Part shown: positions 1 to 9,424 of the stretch, in pieces
How positions within the stretch are numbered: position 1 is the stretch's first letter
How the letters are laid out: the number at the start of each line of letters is the position of its first letter
Source: Ferrovum myxofaciens
Lineage (GTDB): Bacteria; Pseudomonadota; Gammaproteobacteria; Burkholderiales; Ferrovaceae
Assembly: GCF_000735045.1 (NCBI RefSeq)
Contig: NZ_JPOQ01000011.1
Location: 1 to 64,000 of the forward strand
Direction: 5' to 3'
DNA length: 64,000 nt
Made by a program: the position numbers and the translations under genes
The notes under the pieces: model-generated
The model's database searches: none
Told to the model about the DNA's origin: nothing
The model's input: the letters and a program-made list of their open reading frames with translations, nothing else

Positions 1-2
1 CC

Positions 3-596
3 GTCCCCGCCGTTGTTCCCCCCGCCGCCCCCACTCCCATTGGCACTCTGGGCTTCAATTCCAGCGGCACCTTGACCAGTCCTGCCGCCGCCCCCCCCTT
101 GCAGTTGGGACAGATCGCCGTTTCCCTGCCCCTCACCAATGGCGCAACCACGCCCCAGAGCATCACACTGGGTTTTGCCACTTCGACTCAGTATGGTTCT
201 CCCTTTGGCGTCAACCAGTTGTCACAAAACGGCTACGCTTCAGGACAGCTGAGTGGATTTACCACCAGTCCCACCGGGATCATTCAGGGTAATTATTCCA
301 ACGGACAGTCAAAAAATCTGGGACAGGTCGCGCTTGCTAATTTTGCAGATCCCCAAGGCCTCCAGTCCCTGGGAAATAACCAGTGGCAAGAAAGTTTCAA
401 CTCAGGATCCGCCCTGGTGGGCGCACCGGGCAGCGGAAATTTGGGAGCGATTCAATCCGGTGCCGTGGAAGGTTCAAACGTCAATCTCACTTCCGAACTG
501 GTGGACATGATCACGGCTCAACGCAACTATCAAGCCAATGCCCAGACCATCAAGACGGAAGATCAACTCACACAAACCCTGGTCAATCTGAGATAA
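3..596 (+). CDS. flgE: Flagellar hook protein FlgE, C-terminal part (5' end outside window)
   Basis: This frame is open from the left edge, so only about the last 197 residues are present. FlgE polymerises into the extracellular hook that joins rod and filament. The C-terminus reads ELVDMITAQRNYQANAQTIK followed by a short helix ending VNLR, the typical D0 coiled-coil motif of hook proteins. The FNSSGTL motif near the left edge is also typical of FlgE. flgF starts 16 bases downstream, so this is the first visible gene of a rod/hook operon; flgBCD would be expected further left. Confidence 0.93.
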   Translation, partial: VPAVVPPAAPTPIGTLGFNSSGTLTSPAAAPPLQLGQIAVSLPLTNGATTPQSITLGFATSTQYGSPFGVNQLSQNGYASGQLSGFTTSPTGIIQGNYSNGQSKNLGQVALANFADPQGLQSLGNNQWQESFNSGSALVGAPGSGNLGAIQSGAVEGSNVNLTSELVDMITAQRNYQANAQTIKTEDQLTQTLVNLR

Positions 597-612
597 GCAC
601 AGGACATTCGCC

Positions 613-1374
613 ATGGACCGTCTCATCTACACTGCCATGACCGGCGCTTCCCATATTCTGGAGCGCCAGGCCACCATTTCAAACAATCTGGCCAACAACA
701 ACACGACGGGTTACCGCAGTGCCATCGACAGTTTCCGCGCCATCCCTCTCACGGGAGAAGGATTGCCCACCCGTACCTTCGTCGTCAACGGCTTATCCGG
801 CTATGATCTCACTCCCGCCACGCTCACCCATACCGGCAGGAGCCTCGATGTCGGGATCACCGGCAAGGGCTGGATTGCCGTTCTTTTGCCGGACGGCACG
901 GAGGCTTATACCCGGAACGGAAACCTGCAGGTGTCCACGGACGGAATTCTGCAAACCAATACTGGTTACCCCGTCATCGATGACAATGGCGAATTGGTGG
1001 CGCGGGATCAGATCGATATCCCCCCGAACACTCAGGTGACCATCGGACCGGACGGGACCATTTCCACAGTCCCCGGCGGCATTCCGCCCATGCCCAGTAC
1101 CACCGTGGGCAAGTTGAGACTGGTGGATCCCTCCGAAGACCAGTTATATCGCGGAGAAGACGGACTGTTCCGCACCCGTGACCAAAAGCCGGTTCCACCC
1201 AGCACCACCGTCACCCTCACGCCAGAAACCCTGGAAAGCAGCAACGTCAATGCCATTTCCGCCATGGTCGATATTATTTCCATCTCAAAACAATTTGAAA
1301 TGCACATGCAAATGCTCCAAACCGCGCAATCCAACGACCAACTCGCCACCCAGATCCTGGCCTCACTCCGCTAA
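613..1374 (+). CDS. flgF: Flagellar basal-body rod protein FlgF
   Basis: FlgF is a proximal-rod subunit of the axial rod crossing the periplasm. The product has 253 residues, the usual length. The N-terminus carries the axial-protein signature NNLANNNTTGYR at about residues 24-35. The C-terminus ends in the SSNVNAISAMVDIISISKQF helix shared by rod and hook proteins. It starts with ATG behind a weak AGGA-type ribosome site. It lies between flgE and flgG in the canonical order. flgF and flgG are paralogues; the gene order and the less conserved C-terminal helix favour FlgF here. Confidence 0.95.
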   Translation: MDRLIYTAMTGASHILERQATISNNLANNNTTGYRSAIDSFRAIPLTGEGLPTRTFVVNGLSGYDLTPATLTHTGRSLDVGITGKGWIAVLLPDGTEAYTRNGNLQVSTDGILQTNTGYPVIDDNGELVARDQIDIPPNTQVTIGPDGTISTVPGGIPPMPSTTVGKLRLVDPSEDQLYRGEDGLFRTRDQKPVPPSTTVTLTPETLESSNVNAISAMVDIISISKQFEMHMQMLQTAQSNDQLATQILASLR

Positions 1375-1389
1375 GGGAGATACTCAATC

Positions 1390-2175
1390 ATGCAACGTTC
1401 TCTATGGATTTCAAAGACCGGACTCGAGGCCCAACAAACCCAGATGGATGTGATTTCCAATAATCTGGCCAACGTGGGAACCAACGGATTCAAAAAATCG
1501 CGCGCAGTATTCGAAGACCTGCTCTACCAGACCATCTACCAGCCTGGTGCTCAATCTTCGCAGATCACCATGTACCCTTCCGGCATGCAACTCGGCACCG
1601 GGGTGCAACCTCTGGCGGCCGAACGCATCATGACCCAGGGCAATCTCCAGCAAACCGGCAATGCCCTGGATATCGCCGTCAATGGGAACGGCTTCTTTCA
1701 GGTCCTGTTACCCAATGGAACCATCGCCTATACCCGGGACGGCTCCTTTCAAACGGACAATCAGGGCAATCTGGTCACTGCCGCAGGCTATCAGGTCCAG
1801 CCTGCCGTCACGATTCCCCTCAATTCCACCAGCATCACCATCGGAAGTGATGGAACCGTATCCGTCACCCAGGCCGGGATCGTCAATCCCCTCCAGGTGG
1901 GAAGTCTCCAGTTGGCCACCTTCATGAATTCCACTAATCTGCAAAGCATGGGGGGAAACCTGTATCTGGAAACCCAGTCTTCCGGCACGCCCAATTTAAG
2001 TGCGCCGGGCTTGAATGGTGCGGGAACCTTGAACCAGGGATATGTGGAAACTTCCAATGTCAGCGTGGTGGAAGAACTGGTCAACATGATAGAAACCCAA
2101 CGCGCCTACGAAATCAATTCTCAGGCGGTCCAGGCCTCAGGGCAGATGCTGCAAACCTTGGCCACCATGAGATAG
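1390..2175 (+). CDS. flgG: Flagellar distal-rod protein FlgG
   Basis: FlgG forms the distal rod inside the L and P rings. The product has 261 residues, close to the family norm of 260. It shows the signature [16 protein letters not shown] near residue 25 and the C-terminal [20 protein letters not shown] helix, which is nearly invariant in FlgG. The ATG is preceded by AAGGGAGA at good spacing. It lies 15 bases after flgF and 6 before flgH, and is surely cotranscribed with them. Confidence 0.97.
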   Translation: MQRSLWISKTGLEAQQTQMDVISNNLANVGTNGFKKSRAVFEDLLYQTIYQPGAQSSQITMYPSGMQLGTGVQPLAAERIMTQGNLQQTGNALDIAVNGNGFFQVLLPNGTIAYTRDGSFQTDNQGNLVTAAGYQVQPAVTIPLNSTSITIGSDGTVSVTQAGIVNPLQVGSLQLATFMNSTNLQSMGGNLYLETQSSGTPNLSAPGLNGAGTLNQGYVETSNVSVVEELVNMIETQRAYEINSQAVQASGQMLQTLATMR

Positions 2176-2181
2176 GCCATC

Positions 2182-2868
2182 ATGCGCCCCTGTTATCAAA
2201 GATGCGTGGTTCTTTTCTTGCTCGTGACCCTGGGTGGCTGCACGGCCACTCCGTCCACCCATATCACTAATCCATTGACAGCGCGTCCCCTTGACTTGTA
2301 TAAAACCATTCCCCCAGATACGGGCGGAATTTATCAAGTCGGCTATGGCCAGCACCCGCTGTTTGAAGATGTGCGGGCCCGCAATCTGGGCGACACCATT
2401 CAGATCCTGCTTCAGGAAAGTTCCAATGCCACGGAAGCCGATGGAAATTCCCTGATCCATGCCGGGTCCATCAGTTCCACTACCCCTGCCATCATCGGGG
2501 CAGTGACTGGTCAACACATACTGGACGGAATCACCTCGAACAGTTCCTCCTCCAACAAGTTGACCAACACCAACAACAACAACGGCAATAATTTCCTATC
2601 CGGTTCCATCACTGCCACCGTCATCGAGGTACTCCCCAATGGCAACCTGAAGGTCAGTGGAGAGAAATTGGTCTCCGTCAACCAAACCGATCAGTACATC
2701 CGAATCTCCGGTGTCATCAACCCGGTTTACGTCCAATACAACAACACCATCCCCTCCACCCAGGTGGCCGATGCCCAAATCGAATACAGAGGAGGAAACA
2801 CCAACATCGATAATGCTGCGATCAAAAGCATGCTCGGGCATTTTTTCCTGTCCTCCGTACCGTTCTGA
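2182..2868 (+). CDS. flgH: Flagellar L-ring lipoprotein FlgH
   Basis: FlgH assembles the outer-membrane L ring that acts as a bushing for the rod. The product has 228 residues. A lipoprotein signal peptide ends in the lipobox LGGC, with the lipidated cysteine at residue 20. The mature part includes ARNLGDTIQILLQESSNA and a C-terminal region containing VRVSGxxNP-like residues (IRISGVINP), typical of FlgH. The gene starts 6 bases after flgG and ends 7 before flgI, as in other flg operons. Confidence 0.95.
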   Translation: MRPCYQRCVVLFLLVTLGGCTATPSTHITNPLTARPLDLYKTIPPDTGGIYQVGYGQHPLFEDVRARNLGDTIQILLQESSNATEADGNSLIHAGSISSTTPAIIGAVTGQHILDGITSNSSSSNKLTNTNNNNGNNFLSGSITATVIEVLPNGNLKVSGEKLVSVNQTDQYIRISGVINPVYVQYNNTIPSTQVADAQIEYRGGNTNIDNAAIKSMLGHFFLSSVPF

Positions 2869-2875
2869 GTACGTC

Positions 2876-3988
2876 ATGCGCGCTATCCTGACCTTCTTCC
2901 TGATCACCTCCTTGCTGGCATGCTCTCTGGGCGCCGAAGCCCGGCGTATCAAAGACCTCGCCACCATCCAGGGGGTCCGGCATAACCAGTTGATCGGTTA
3001 TGGGCTGGTGGTCGGTCTGGATGGCACCGGGGACATGACCATCCTGACCCCCTTTACCGTTCAGAGTTTCCTCAACATGCTGACCCGGATGGGGATCAAT
3101 ACCCCTCCCGCCAGTGTTCTCCAGACCATGCTCAAGAATGTGGCGGCGGTGATGGTGACTGCTGACCTGCCGCCTTTTTCCCGTCCTGGACAAACCATCG
3201 ATGTCACCGTCTCCTCCGTCGGGAATGCCAACAGCCTGCTGGGGGGTACCCTGTTGATGACGCCGCTCAAGGGGGCGGATGGGCAGGTGTACGCCATGGC
3301 GCAGGGAAACCTGCTGGTGGGAGGGGTAGGAGGAGGAGCCAAAGGATCCAAGGTTCTGGTCAATCATCAAAGCGTCGGTCTCATTCCCAGCGGAGCCACG
3401 GTGGAGCGTCTGGTTAATTCTCCCTTTTCCCAGGGGGACTACATCACGCTCGAATTGAATGAAATGGATTTCACCACCGCCACTCAAATGGCAGATGTCA
3501 TCAATCAACAACTGGCATTGGGCCAACCCATCGCTGCAGCTCTCGATGGACGAACCCTTCAGGTTCGGGCACCTGGGGGTACGGCCCGAGTTCAGTTCAT
3601 GTCCCGCCTGGAAAACCTTCAGGTGGATGCAGGAATTCAAGAAGCCAAGGTCATCATCAATGCCCGCAACGGTTCCGTGGTGATGAATCAGAATGTCACA
3701 TTGGAAGAATGCGCCGTGGCCCACGGTAATCTCACCGTGGTCATCAGCGCGCTCAACCAGGTCAGCCAACCCAATCCGTTATCCAATGGAAGTACCGTGC
3801 AAACCGGACAAGCTGCCGTCAACATCAAAGAGGACAAGGGCGCACTCATTTTGCTCAATAAAGGGGTTTCCCTCAATCAGGTCATCCGTGCGCTGAATAC
3901 CCTGGGTGCCAAACCGGAAGACCTGTTGTCCATCCTTCAATCCATGAAAGCGGCGGGCGCATTGCACGCCGATCTGGAGATCATTTGA
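2876..3988 (+). CDS. flgI: Flagellar P-ring protein FlgI
   Basis: FlgI builds the periplasmic P ring around the rod. The frame stays open upstream inside flgH, but the ATG at 2876 gives a Sec signal peptide (MRAILTFFLITSLLACSLG, then AEA) directly before the highly conserved mature start RIKDLATIQGVRHNQLIGYG. From this start the protein has 370 residues, the family length. Other FlgI hallmarks are GLDGTGD, NVAAVMVTADLPPF and VGGVGGGAKG. It sits between flgH and flgJ. Confidence 0.96.
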   Translation: MRAILTFFLITSLLACSLGAEARRIKDLATIQGVRHNQLIGYGLVVGLDGTGDMTILTPFTVQSFLNMLTRMGINTPPASVLQTMLKNVAAVMVTADLPPFSRPGQTIDVTVSSVGNANSLLGGTLLMTPLKGADGQVYAMAQGNLLVGGVGGGAKGSKVLVNHQSVGLIPSGATVERLVNSPFSQGDYITLELNEMDFTTATQMADVINQQLALGQPIAAALDGRTLQVRAPGGTARVQFMSRLENLQVDAGIQEAKVIINARNGSVVMNQNVTLEECAVAHGNLTVVISALNQVSQPNPLSNGSTVQTGQAAVNIKEDKGALILLNKGVSLNQVIRALNTLGAKPEDLLSILQSMKAAGALHADLEII

Positions 3989-3989
3989 C

Positions 3990-4421
3990 ATGGCCCACGA
4001 CTCCCCCCCTCTCTCCGTCGACCCCAACGCCCGCCTGGCCTTTGACAGCCAGGCATTGGGTGCACTGCGTTTGAAAGCGCACCAGGATCCGAACAAATCG
4101 CTTCCGCAGGTCGCCAAGCAGTTCGAAACCGTCTTCATGAACATGATGATGAAATCCATGCGCGCCACGGTGCCCCAGGATAGCCTGGGTGACAGTCAAC
4201 AAACCAAGATGTTCACGGAAATGCTGGACAAACAATTGGCTCAGAATGCGTCCAAGGGACATGGTGGATTGGGATTGGCAGACCTGATCGTTAAACAGTT
4301 GTCCCCCCATTCCTCCATTTCACACCCTTCTTCCCCTCTTTCTAAAGTTGTCGTCCCCACGGCCGATAACCTGGTGAAGAAGGGGATTCCCCTCAAACCC
4401 TTGGGAGTTCGCCATGACTGA
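3990..4421 (+). CDS. flgJ: Short FlgJ: rod-cap domain without the muramidase domain
   Basis: FlgJ caps the growing rod; in enteric bacteria a second C-terminal domain cuts peptidoglycan. This product has only 143 residues. It matches the N-terminal rod-binding domain (VAKQFETVFMNMMMKSMRAT, then SQQTKMFTEMLDKQLAQ and GLGLADLIVKQL). It then runs into a Ser/Pro-rich tail with no glucosaminidase-like domain. There is no sign of a frameshift: the downstream sequence is flgK, which overlaps the last 8 bases. The lytic activity must come from another protein. A sigma28 promoter lies inside the 3' part of the gene. Confidence 0.9.
   Translation: MAHDSPPLSVDPNARLAFDSQALGALRLKAHQDPNKSLPQVAKQFETVFMNMMMKSMRATVPQDSLGDSQQTKMFTEMLDKQLAQNASKGHGGLGLADLIVKQLSPHSSISHPSSPLSKVVVPTADNLVKKGIPLKPLGVRHD
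4343..4369 (+). promoter_or_regulatory. Sigma28 (FliA) promoter inside flgJ, for flgKL
   Basis: TAAAGTTG at 4343-4350, an 11-base spacer, then a perfect GCCGATAA at 4362-4369. This matches the FliA consensus TAAAGTTT-N11-GCCGATAA at 15 of 16 positions. It is 45 bases before the flgK start. An internal class III promoter for flgKL is also known in enteric bacteria. Confidence 0.9.
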
Positions 4422-6324
4422 TATGATGACCAGCATTGGAATCAGCGCATTGAATGCGGCCCAGGCCGGTTTGCTCACCACCGGAAACAATATTGCCAAT
4501 GCTTCCACTCCAGGTTATAGCCGCGAGCAAACCATACAGGCGGCCCTGCCCTCGCTGGGCACAGCCAATGGATTCATTGGTCAAGGGGTCAATGTCACCA
4601 CGGTACAGCGCATCTATAGCAGTTTCATCAATACCCAGTTGCAACAACAGCAATCCACTTCCAGTCAGTTGACGACTTATTACAACCAGATCCAACAAAT
4701 CAACAACATCATTGCCGATCCTGCGGCCGGGTTGTCTCCTGCGCTGCAAAACTTTTTCAGCGCCGTCAATGGGGTCTCGAACGCACCTGCCTCCATTGCG
4801 GCACGTCAAGGTTTGATCAGCAATGCCCAATCATTGACCGGTACCTTTCAAACCCTGAATCAGGTCATGACTGGGTTGGCCACCAGCACCAACCAGCAAA
4901 TCAGTTCCAGTGTCGTGAATATCAATGCCTATGCCAAACAAATCGCGTCCCTGAACCAGAGCATCCTCACGTCCTCGGCCAGCAGTACATCCCAGCAGCC
5001 CAATTCCCTGCTTGACCAGCGCAACCAGTTGATCAGTCAACTGAGTCAGGAGATCAATGCCACCGTACTCAAACAATCCAACGGATCAGACACCGTGTAT
5101 ATTGGCAACGGACAACCCCTGGTGGTCGGCAACCAGGCCATGACGCTGAAAGCCGTTCCCGCTCAGTCCAATCCTGCCCAACTCGATATCGCCTATGTCA
5201 CACCCAGTGGGAGCACCCTGCGCCTTCCCTCCAACAGTATCCAGGGAGGGAATCTGGGAGGGTTGATGGCCTTTCAGAATCAAAGTCTGGTCCCCACCCA
5301 AAGTCAGTTGGGATTGATCGCCACCGGTTTGGGCATGACCATCAATGCCCAGCAGCTCCAGGGTCAGGATCTCAACGGGGCTTTGGGCACCCCCCTGTTT
5401 CACATTGCCTCTCCCGTGGTCATTGCCAACCAGGCCAATACGGGGGCCGCCACAGTCAGCGCCACCATCACCCAGGCCAGCGCGTTGACGGGAAGCAATT
5501 ACACCCTGTCCTATAACGGGAGCCAGTACACCCTGACGCGCCTGTCCGACCAGAGTATCACCACCAGCAGCACGATGCCCATGAACGTTGACGGACTTTC
5601 TCTTAATGTGTCAGCCACGCCCAACGCAGGGAACAGTTATCTGATCGAGCCCACCATCAACGGGGCCCAGAATTTGAAGGTCATTCTTACCGATCCCACA
5701 AAAATTGCTGCCGCCATTCCTGTTCAGGGCAATGCTTCCTCGACCAATATCGGGACTGGAAGTTTGTCTGCGCCTGCAGTCACCTCGGGCCTCCCCCTCA
5801 ACCCGAATCTGCAGGACACGGTCACCCTCACCTTCACCAGTCCCACCACCTACAACGTCACGGACAGTACCACAGGAACGACGCTCGCCTCAGGTGCCTC
5901 CTATACCCCCGGAGGAACAATCAGTTATAACGGATGGAGTACCACCTTGAACGGGACTCCGCAGACCAACGATGTTTTCACCGTCAGCGCCAATACCGGT
6001 GCGAGCACGGACGGCAATAATGCCGTGATCATGGGCGCGCTGCAATCCCAGAATACCTTGCTGGGGGGCACCGCCAATTTCGCCAGTGCCTACGCCCAGT
6101 TGGTCAACCAGGTAGGAACGCAAACCAGCCAACTGCAAGTCCAGTCCACTGCTCAAACCAATCTGGTCAATCAGACGACCCAAAATCAGCAGTCCATTTC
6201 GGGGGTCAACCTGAATGAAGAAGCCGCCAACCTGATTCAATTTCAACAAGCCTATCAGGCCGCCGGGAAGGCCATTCAAGTGGCCAATACCATGTTTACC
6301 ACCGTCCTCGGCATGCTCAACTAA
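4414..6324 (+). CDS. flgK: Hook-filament junction protein FlgK (HAP1)
   Basis: FlgK is the first junction protein between hook and filament and is exported with the help of FlgN. The product has 636 residues, in the upper part of the family range (about 550-650). The N-terminal helix contains GISALNAAQAGLLTTGNNIANASTPGYSR (shown in part), the axial-protein signature. The C-terminus has GVNLNEEAANLIQFQQAYQA, diagnostic for FlgK. The central region is Thr/Ser/Asn-rich, as in variable surface domains. It overlaps flgJ by 8 bases and has its own sigma28 promoter. Confidence 0.96.
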   Translation: MTDMMTSIGISALNAAQAGLLTTGNNIANASTPGYSREQTIQAALPSLGTANGFIGQGVNVTTVQRIYSSFINTQLQQQQSTSSQLTTYYNQIQQINNIIADPAAGLSPALQNFFSAVNGVSNAPASIAARQGLISNAQSLTGTFQTLNQVMTGLATSTNQQISSSVVNINAYAKQIASLNQSILTSSASSTSQQPNSLLDQRNQLISQLSQEINATVLKQSNGSDTVYIGNGQPLVVGNQAMTLKAVPAQSNPAQLDIAYVTPSGSTLRLPSNSIQGGNLGGLMAFQNQSLVPTQSQLGLIATGLGMTINAQQLQGQDLNGALGTPLFHIASPVVIANQANTGAATVSATITQASALTGSNYTLSYNGSQYTLTRLSDQSITTSSTMPMNVDGLSLNVSATPNAGNSYLIEPTINGAQNLKVILTDPTKIAAAIPVQGNASSTNIGTGSLSAPAVTSGLPLNPNLQDTVTLTFTSPTTYNVTDSTTGTTLASGASYTPGGTISYNGWSTTLNGTPQTNDVFTVSANTGASTDGNNAVIMGALQSQNTLLGGTANFASAYAQLVNQVGTQTSQLQVQSTAQTNLVNQTTQNQQSISGVNLNEEAANLIQFQQAYQAAGKAIQVANTMFTTVLGMLN

Positions 6325-6338
6325 AGGAGGTCACCACC

Positions 6339-7589
6339 ATGGTTCGCATCAGTACCGGCACCTTTTACGATAACAGCATCCAGGCCATGAACCAGCAGCA
6401 GTCGGCACTGCTCAATACCCAGTTGCAACTGTCTTCCGGTAAACAGATCAACACCCCGGCAGACAATCCTGCCGGAGCCGCCCAGATCATCGATCTGACG
6501 CAGGCCGCCGGCATGAATACCCAGTATCAAAACAACATCACGGCGGCCCAGAACCAGATGTCCATGGCCTCCAGTGTCCTGCAAAACATCACCACCCTGG
6601 TACAAAACGTCCAATCCACGGTTATCTCGGCCAATAATGCGTCGCTCAACAATTCCAACCGCCAGACTCTGGCCACCACGCTCCAGCAACAACTCACTCA
6701 ACTGATCGGGCTGGCCAACAGTCAGGACGGAACGGGGAACTATCTGTTTTCAGGCACCAAAGGATCTACCAAACCCTTTATCGTCACCTCCAGCGGGGTA
6801 CAATATCAAGGCAACAGCGGGCAACAACTGATGCAAGTGGCCAGTGGGCGCAGTATGCCCACCAACGTCAACGGCGCCGACCTGTTCATGAGCATTCCCA
6901 ATGGGAACGGGTACTTCGTCACCAGCAACTCTGCCAGCAATGCGGGTTCTGGCGCCATCAGTCAAGGCGGTTTGGCCTCCCCACCCCCCACCCCTGCCCA
7001 ACAGGGCAACCACTACACCCTGACTTTCAGTATCACCGCAGGAGTCACGACCTACACCGTGTCCGGTACCGATGCCAGTGGCGTAGCACTGCCCGCCGCC
7101 AGCCTTCCATCGGCCAATCAACCCTACACCAGCGGTCAAACCATCGCCTTCAACGGCATTCAGTTCAACATTCAGGGGCAACCGGCCAACGGAGACAGTT
7201 TCAACGTGGCTCCCAGCACCCATGTCCCCATTTTTCAGACGGTACAAAACCTCATCACTCTACTCAACACCCCCTTGCCCGCGGGAAACAGTACCGCATC
7301 CAGCAATTTCACCCAACAACTTCAGACCGCCGAAGGAAATCTGAATCAGGGACTCAACGCCATCCTGACCGGCAATGTTGCCTTGGGAACCAACCTCAGC
7401 ACCCTGACCAACCTGACGGCAACAGAAAACAGTCTGAACATTCAGTACCAGTCGACCATATCCCAAATACAGGATACCAATTACACCTCAACCCTCAGTC
7501 TTCTGTCCCAGGAAAAACTCAGTTTGCAAGCCGCCATGCAGTCCTTCACTTCCATCTCCAGTCTGTCATTGTTCAACTATCTGCGCTGA
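6339..7589 (+). CDS. flgL: Hook-filament junction protein FlgL (HAP3)
   Basis: FlgL is the second junction protein, related to flagellin. The product has 416 residues. The N-terminus MVRISTGTFYDNSIQAMNQQ and the motif QLSSGKQINTPADNPAGAAQ are typical of FlgL; the C-terminal helix is QDTNYTSTLSLLSQEKLSLQ. The start has the strongest ribosome site of the operon, AAAGGAGG, 8 bases before the ATG. It is the last gene of the rod/hook operon and faces fliR across 16 bases, with no obvious terminator between them. Confidence 0.95.
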   Translation: MVRISTGTFYDNSIQAMNQQQSALLNTQLQLSSGKQINTPADNPAGAAQIIDLTQAAGMNTQYQNNITAAQNQMSMASSVLQNITTLVQNVQSTVISANNASLNNSNRQTLATTLQQQLTQLIGLANSQDGTGNYLFSGTKGSTKPFIVTSSGVQYQGNSGQQLMQVASGRSMPTNVNGADLFMSIPNGNGYFVTSNSASNAGSGAISQGGLASPPPTPAQQGNHYTLTFSITAGVTTYTVSGTDASGVALPAASLPSANQPYTSGQTIAFNGIQFNIQGQPANGDSFNVAPSTHVPIFQTVQNLITLLNTPLPAGNSTASSNFTQQLQTAEGNLNQGLNAILTGNVALGTNLSTLTNLTATENSLNIQYQSTISQIQDTNYTSTLSLLSQEKLSLQAAMQSFTSISSLSLFNYLR

Positions 7590-7605
7590 TTACATTTGTC
7601 CATAG

Positions 7606-8403
7606 TCAATGCAGCAGTCCAGTGGTCATTCGTAGCCCCATCTCGATACTGGCATGAATCATCCGCTCCGCCAAAACAGGCAAGGCAGGTAGGGAAAAGT
7701 CCAGCACGATGAACCCTACCGCCAGGGTCAACGGGAAACCCACCGCAAAAAGATTCAACTGGGGAGCCGCGCGTGTCAATACGCCCAGACCCAGATTGGT
7801 AACGAGCAAAGCCGCCAATACGGGCAAGGACAGTCGCAATGCATCCACGAACAATGCCCCCGCCCAGACCAGCCCGATTTGCCACCCCTGAGCATGGAAT
7901 TGCAAGGCAGGATCCAAAGGAATTTGCTGAAAACTATCTGCCAATGCATCGATGACCAGCAGATGTCCATCCATGGACAGAAAAATCAGCGTAAAAAGAA
8001 TCGTCAAAAACTGTCCAACCAAGGGTCGAAAAGTTGCATGAGTGGGATCATAGAAACTGGCAAACCCCAACCCCATTTGCAGCCCCATCATATCGCCCGC
8101 CATGGTCACCGCCGCAAAAACGATGTTCAAACAAAAACCCAGAATAAGGCCAATCCCTATTTGCTCCAGCAGAAGCATCCCCCCCTCGAGGGTGACCAGG
8201 CTCACAGAGGGATGGGTCGGAGGAAGAGCCGGCGCGATGACCAGGGTCAAAGCCAAGCCAAGACCAATCCGCACCTGTACCGGAGCAGGCGATTGTCCGA
8301 GCACGGGGGCCGTGGCCAGTACCGACAAAATTCGGGCCAAGGGAAGAAAAAACTGGGCGATCCAGGCATCCCACTGCGTGGAGGTGACCGTCAACAGATC
8401 CAT
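7606..8403 (-). CDS. fliR: Flagellar export-gate membrane protein FliR
   Basis: FliR is part of the FliPQR export gate of the flagellar type III secretion apparatus in the inner membrane. I place the start at the ATG at 8403 (MDLLTVTSTQW, 265 residues), 2 bases after the fliQ stop; a TTG at 8409 would add two residues. There are about six hydrophobic segments. Recognisable pieces are FFLPLARILSVLATAPVLG near the N-terminus and MGLQMGLGFASFYDPTH in the middle. It is the last gene of the fliF-R operon. Confidence 0.94.
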   Translation of the reverse strand: MDLLTVTSTQWDAWIAQFFLPLARILSVLATAPVLGQSPAPVQVRIGLGLALTLVIAPALPPTHPSVSLVTLEGGMLLLEQIGIGLILGFCLNIVFAAVTMAGDMMGLQMGLGFASFYDPTHATFRPLVGQFLTILFTLIFLSMDGHLLVIDALADSFQQIPLDPALQFHAQGWQIGLVWAGALFVDALRLSLPVLAALLVTNLGLGVLTRAAPQLNLFAVGFPLTLAVGFIVLDFSLPALPVLAERMIHASIEMGLRMTTGLLH

Positions 8404-8405
8404 GA

Positions 8406-8678
8406 TCAACCCACCATGGCGGGGATTCCTTCATAAAGACGGTGAATGTAGTCCACCATCAAACTGATCATCCAGGGTCCGAGAATGACCAGTACCAACA
8501 CCAACCCCAACATTTTCGGAATAAAGGACAGGGTCATTTCATTGATCTGGGTAGCAGCTTGAAAAATACTGATGATCAATCCGATGCCCAGCGCCACCAA
8601 CAGGATGGGGGCCGACACGACCACCGCCAGGGTCAGTGCCTGCTGACCCAGGGTCATGACACTTTCAGGCGTCATCAT
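8406..8678 (-). CDS. fliQ: Flagellar export-gate membrane protein FliQ
   Basis: FliQ is a small gate subunit (90 residues, family about 89) with two transmembrane helices. The sequence [20 protein letters not shown], then [20 protein letters not shown] and [10 protein letters not shown], is highly conserved in FliQ. The ATG overlaps the fliP stop (8675-8678), and fliR begins 2 bases after the fliQ stop, implying translational coupling of P, Q and R. Confidence 0.97.
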   Translation of the reverse strand: MMTPESVMTLGQQALTLAVVVSAPILLVALGIGLIISIFQAATQINEMTLSFIPKMLGLVLVLVILGPWMISLMVDYIHRLYEGIPAMVG

Positions 8679-9424
8679 GGATTGAAACTCTGCACCAGGG
8701 AACCGATGAGCAGGTTCCAGCCATCCGCCAGGACGAACAGCATCAACTTGAAAGGCAAAGAAATCACCGATGGTGAGACCATCATCATCCCCATGGACAT
8801 CAACACACTGGCCACAACCATATCGATGATCAGGAAGGGAATGAAGATGACGAAGCCAATCTGAAAAGCGGTTTTCAACTCGCTTGTCACAAAGGCCGGA
8901 ACCAACACCTTGAAGGGGACCTGATCCGGTGTTTGCAACGCAGCGCTATTGGATATCTTGACGAACAGCGCCAGGTCACTTTCACGGGTTTGGTGAAGCA
9001 TGAAGGTTTTCAGGGGAATACTGCCTCGATCCACCGCCTCCTGAAGAGAGATTTTTTCTTCGCTATAGGGGGCCCAAGCCGTGGTATACACTTTATCGTA
9101 CACCGGGGCCATGACAAAAAATGTCAGAAACAGGGCCAACCCAATCAGAACTTGATTGGGAGGAGAGGTCTGGGTCCCAAGCGCCGAACGCATGAGGGAG
9201 AGCACGATGATGATGCGCGTAAACCCCGTCATCATCAACAGCAAGGCTGGCAAGAAACTGAGGGAAGTGAGCAGGATCAGGGTTTGCAGACTGAAAGAGT
9301 AGGTTTGCACTCCTCCCGTACCGGGTGTACTGATTACCCCGATACCCGGCAGAGTCGCTCCCCATACCCCTTCCACACACCCCCCCAGTAAAAGCCCCAG
9401 GCCCCATTTCACCGAATTTCTCAC
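8675..9424 (-). CDS. fliP: Flagellar export-gate membrane protein FliP
   Basis: FliP forms the core of the export gate. The open frame runs further upstream, but the GTG at 9424 overlaps the fliO stop as GTGA. It gives 249 residues starting with a cleavable signal peptide ([15 protein letters not shown]), the usual layout for FliP. Hallmarks are [20 protein letters not shown], the TFFVMAPV motif and the C-terminal [20 protein letters not shown] region. It lies between fliO and fliQ in the standard order. Confidence 0.96.
   Translation of the reverse strand: MRNSVKWGLGLLLGGCVEGVWGATLPGIGVISTPGTGGVQTYSFSLQTLILLTSLSFLPALLLMMTGFTRIIIVLSLMRSALGTQTSPPNQVLIGLALFLTFFVMAPVYDKVYTTAWAPYSEEKISLQEAVDRGSIPLKTFMLHQTRESDLALFVKISNSAALQTPDQVPFKVLVPAFVTSELKTAFQIGFVIFIPFLIIDMVVASVLMSMGMMMVSPSVISLPFKLMLFVLADGWNLLIGSLVQSFNP

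Noticed and set aside
2822-3769. 315-residue minus-strand open frame opposite flgI
   Set aside because: Shadow of FlgI; no motif, and it would run against the operon.
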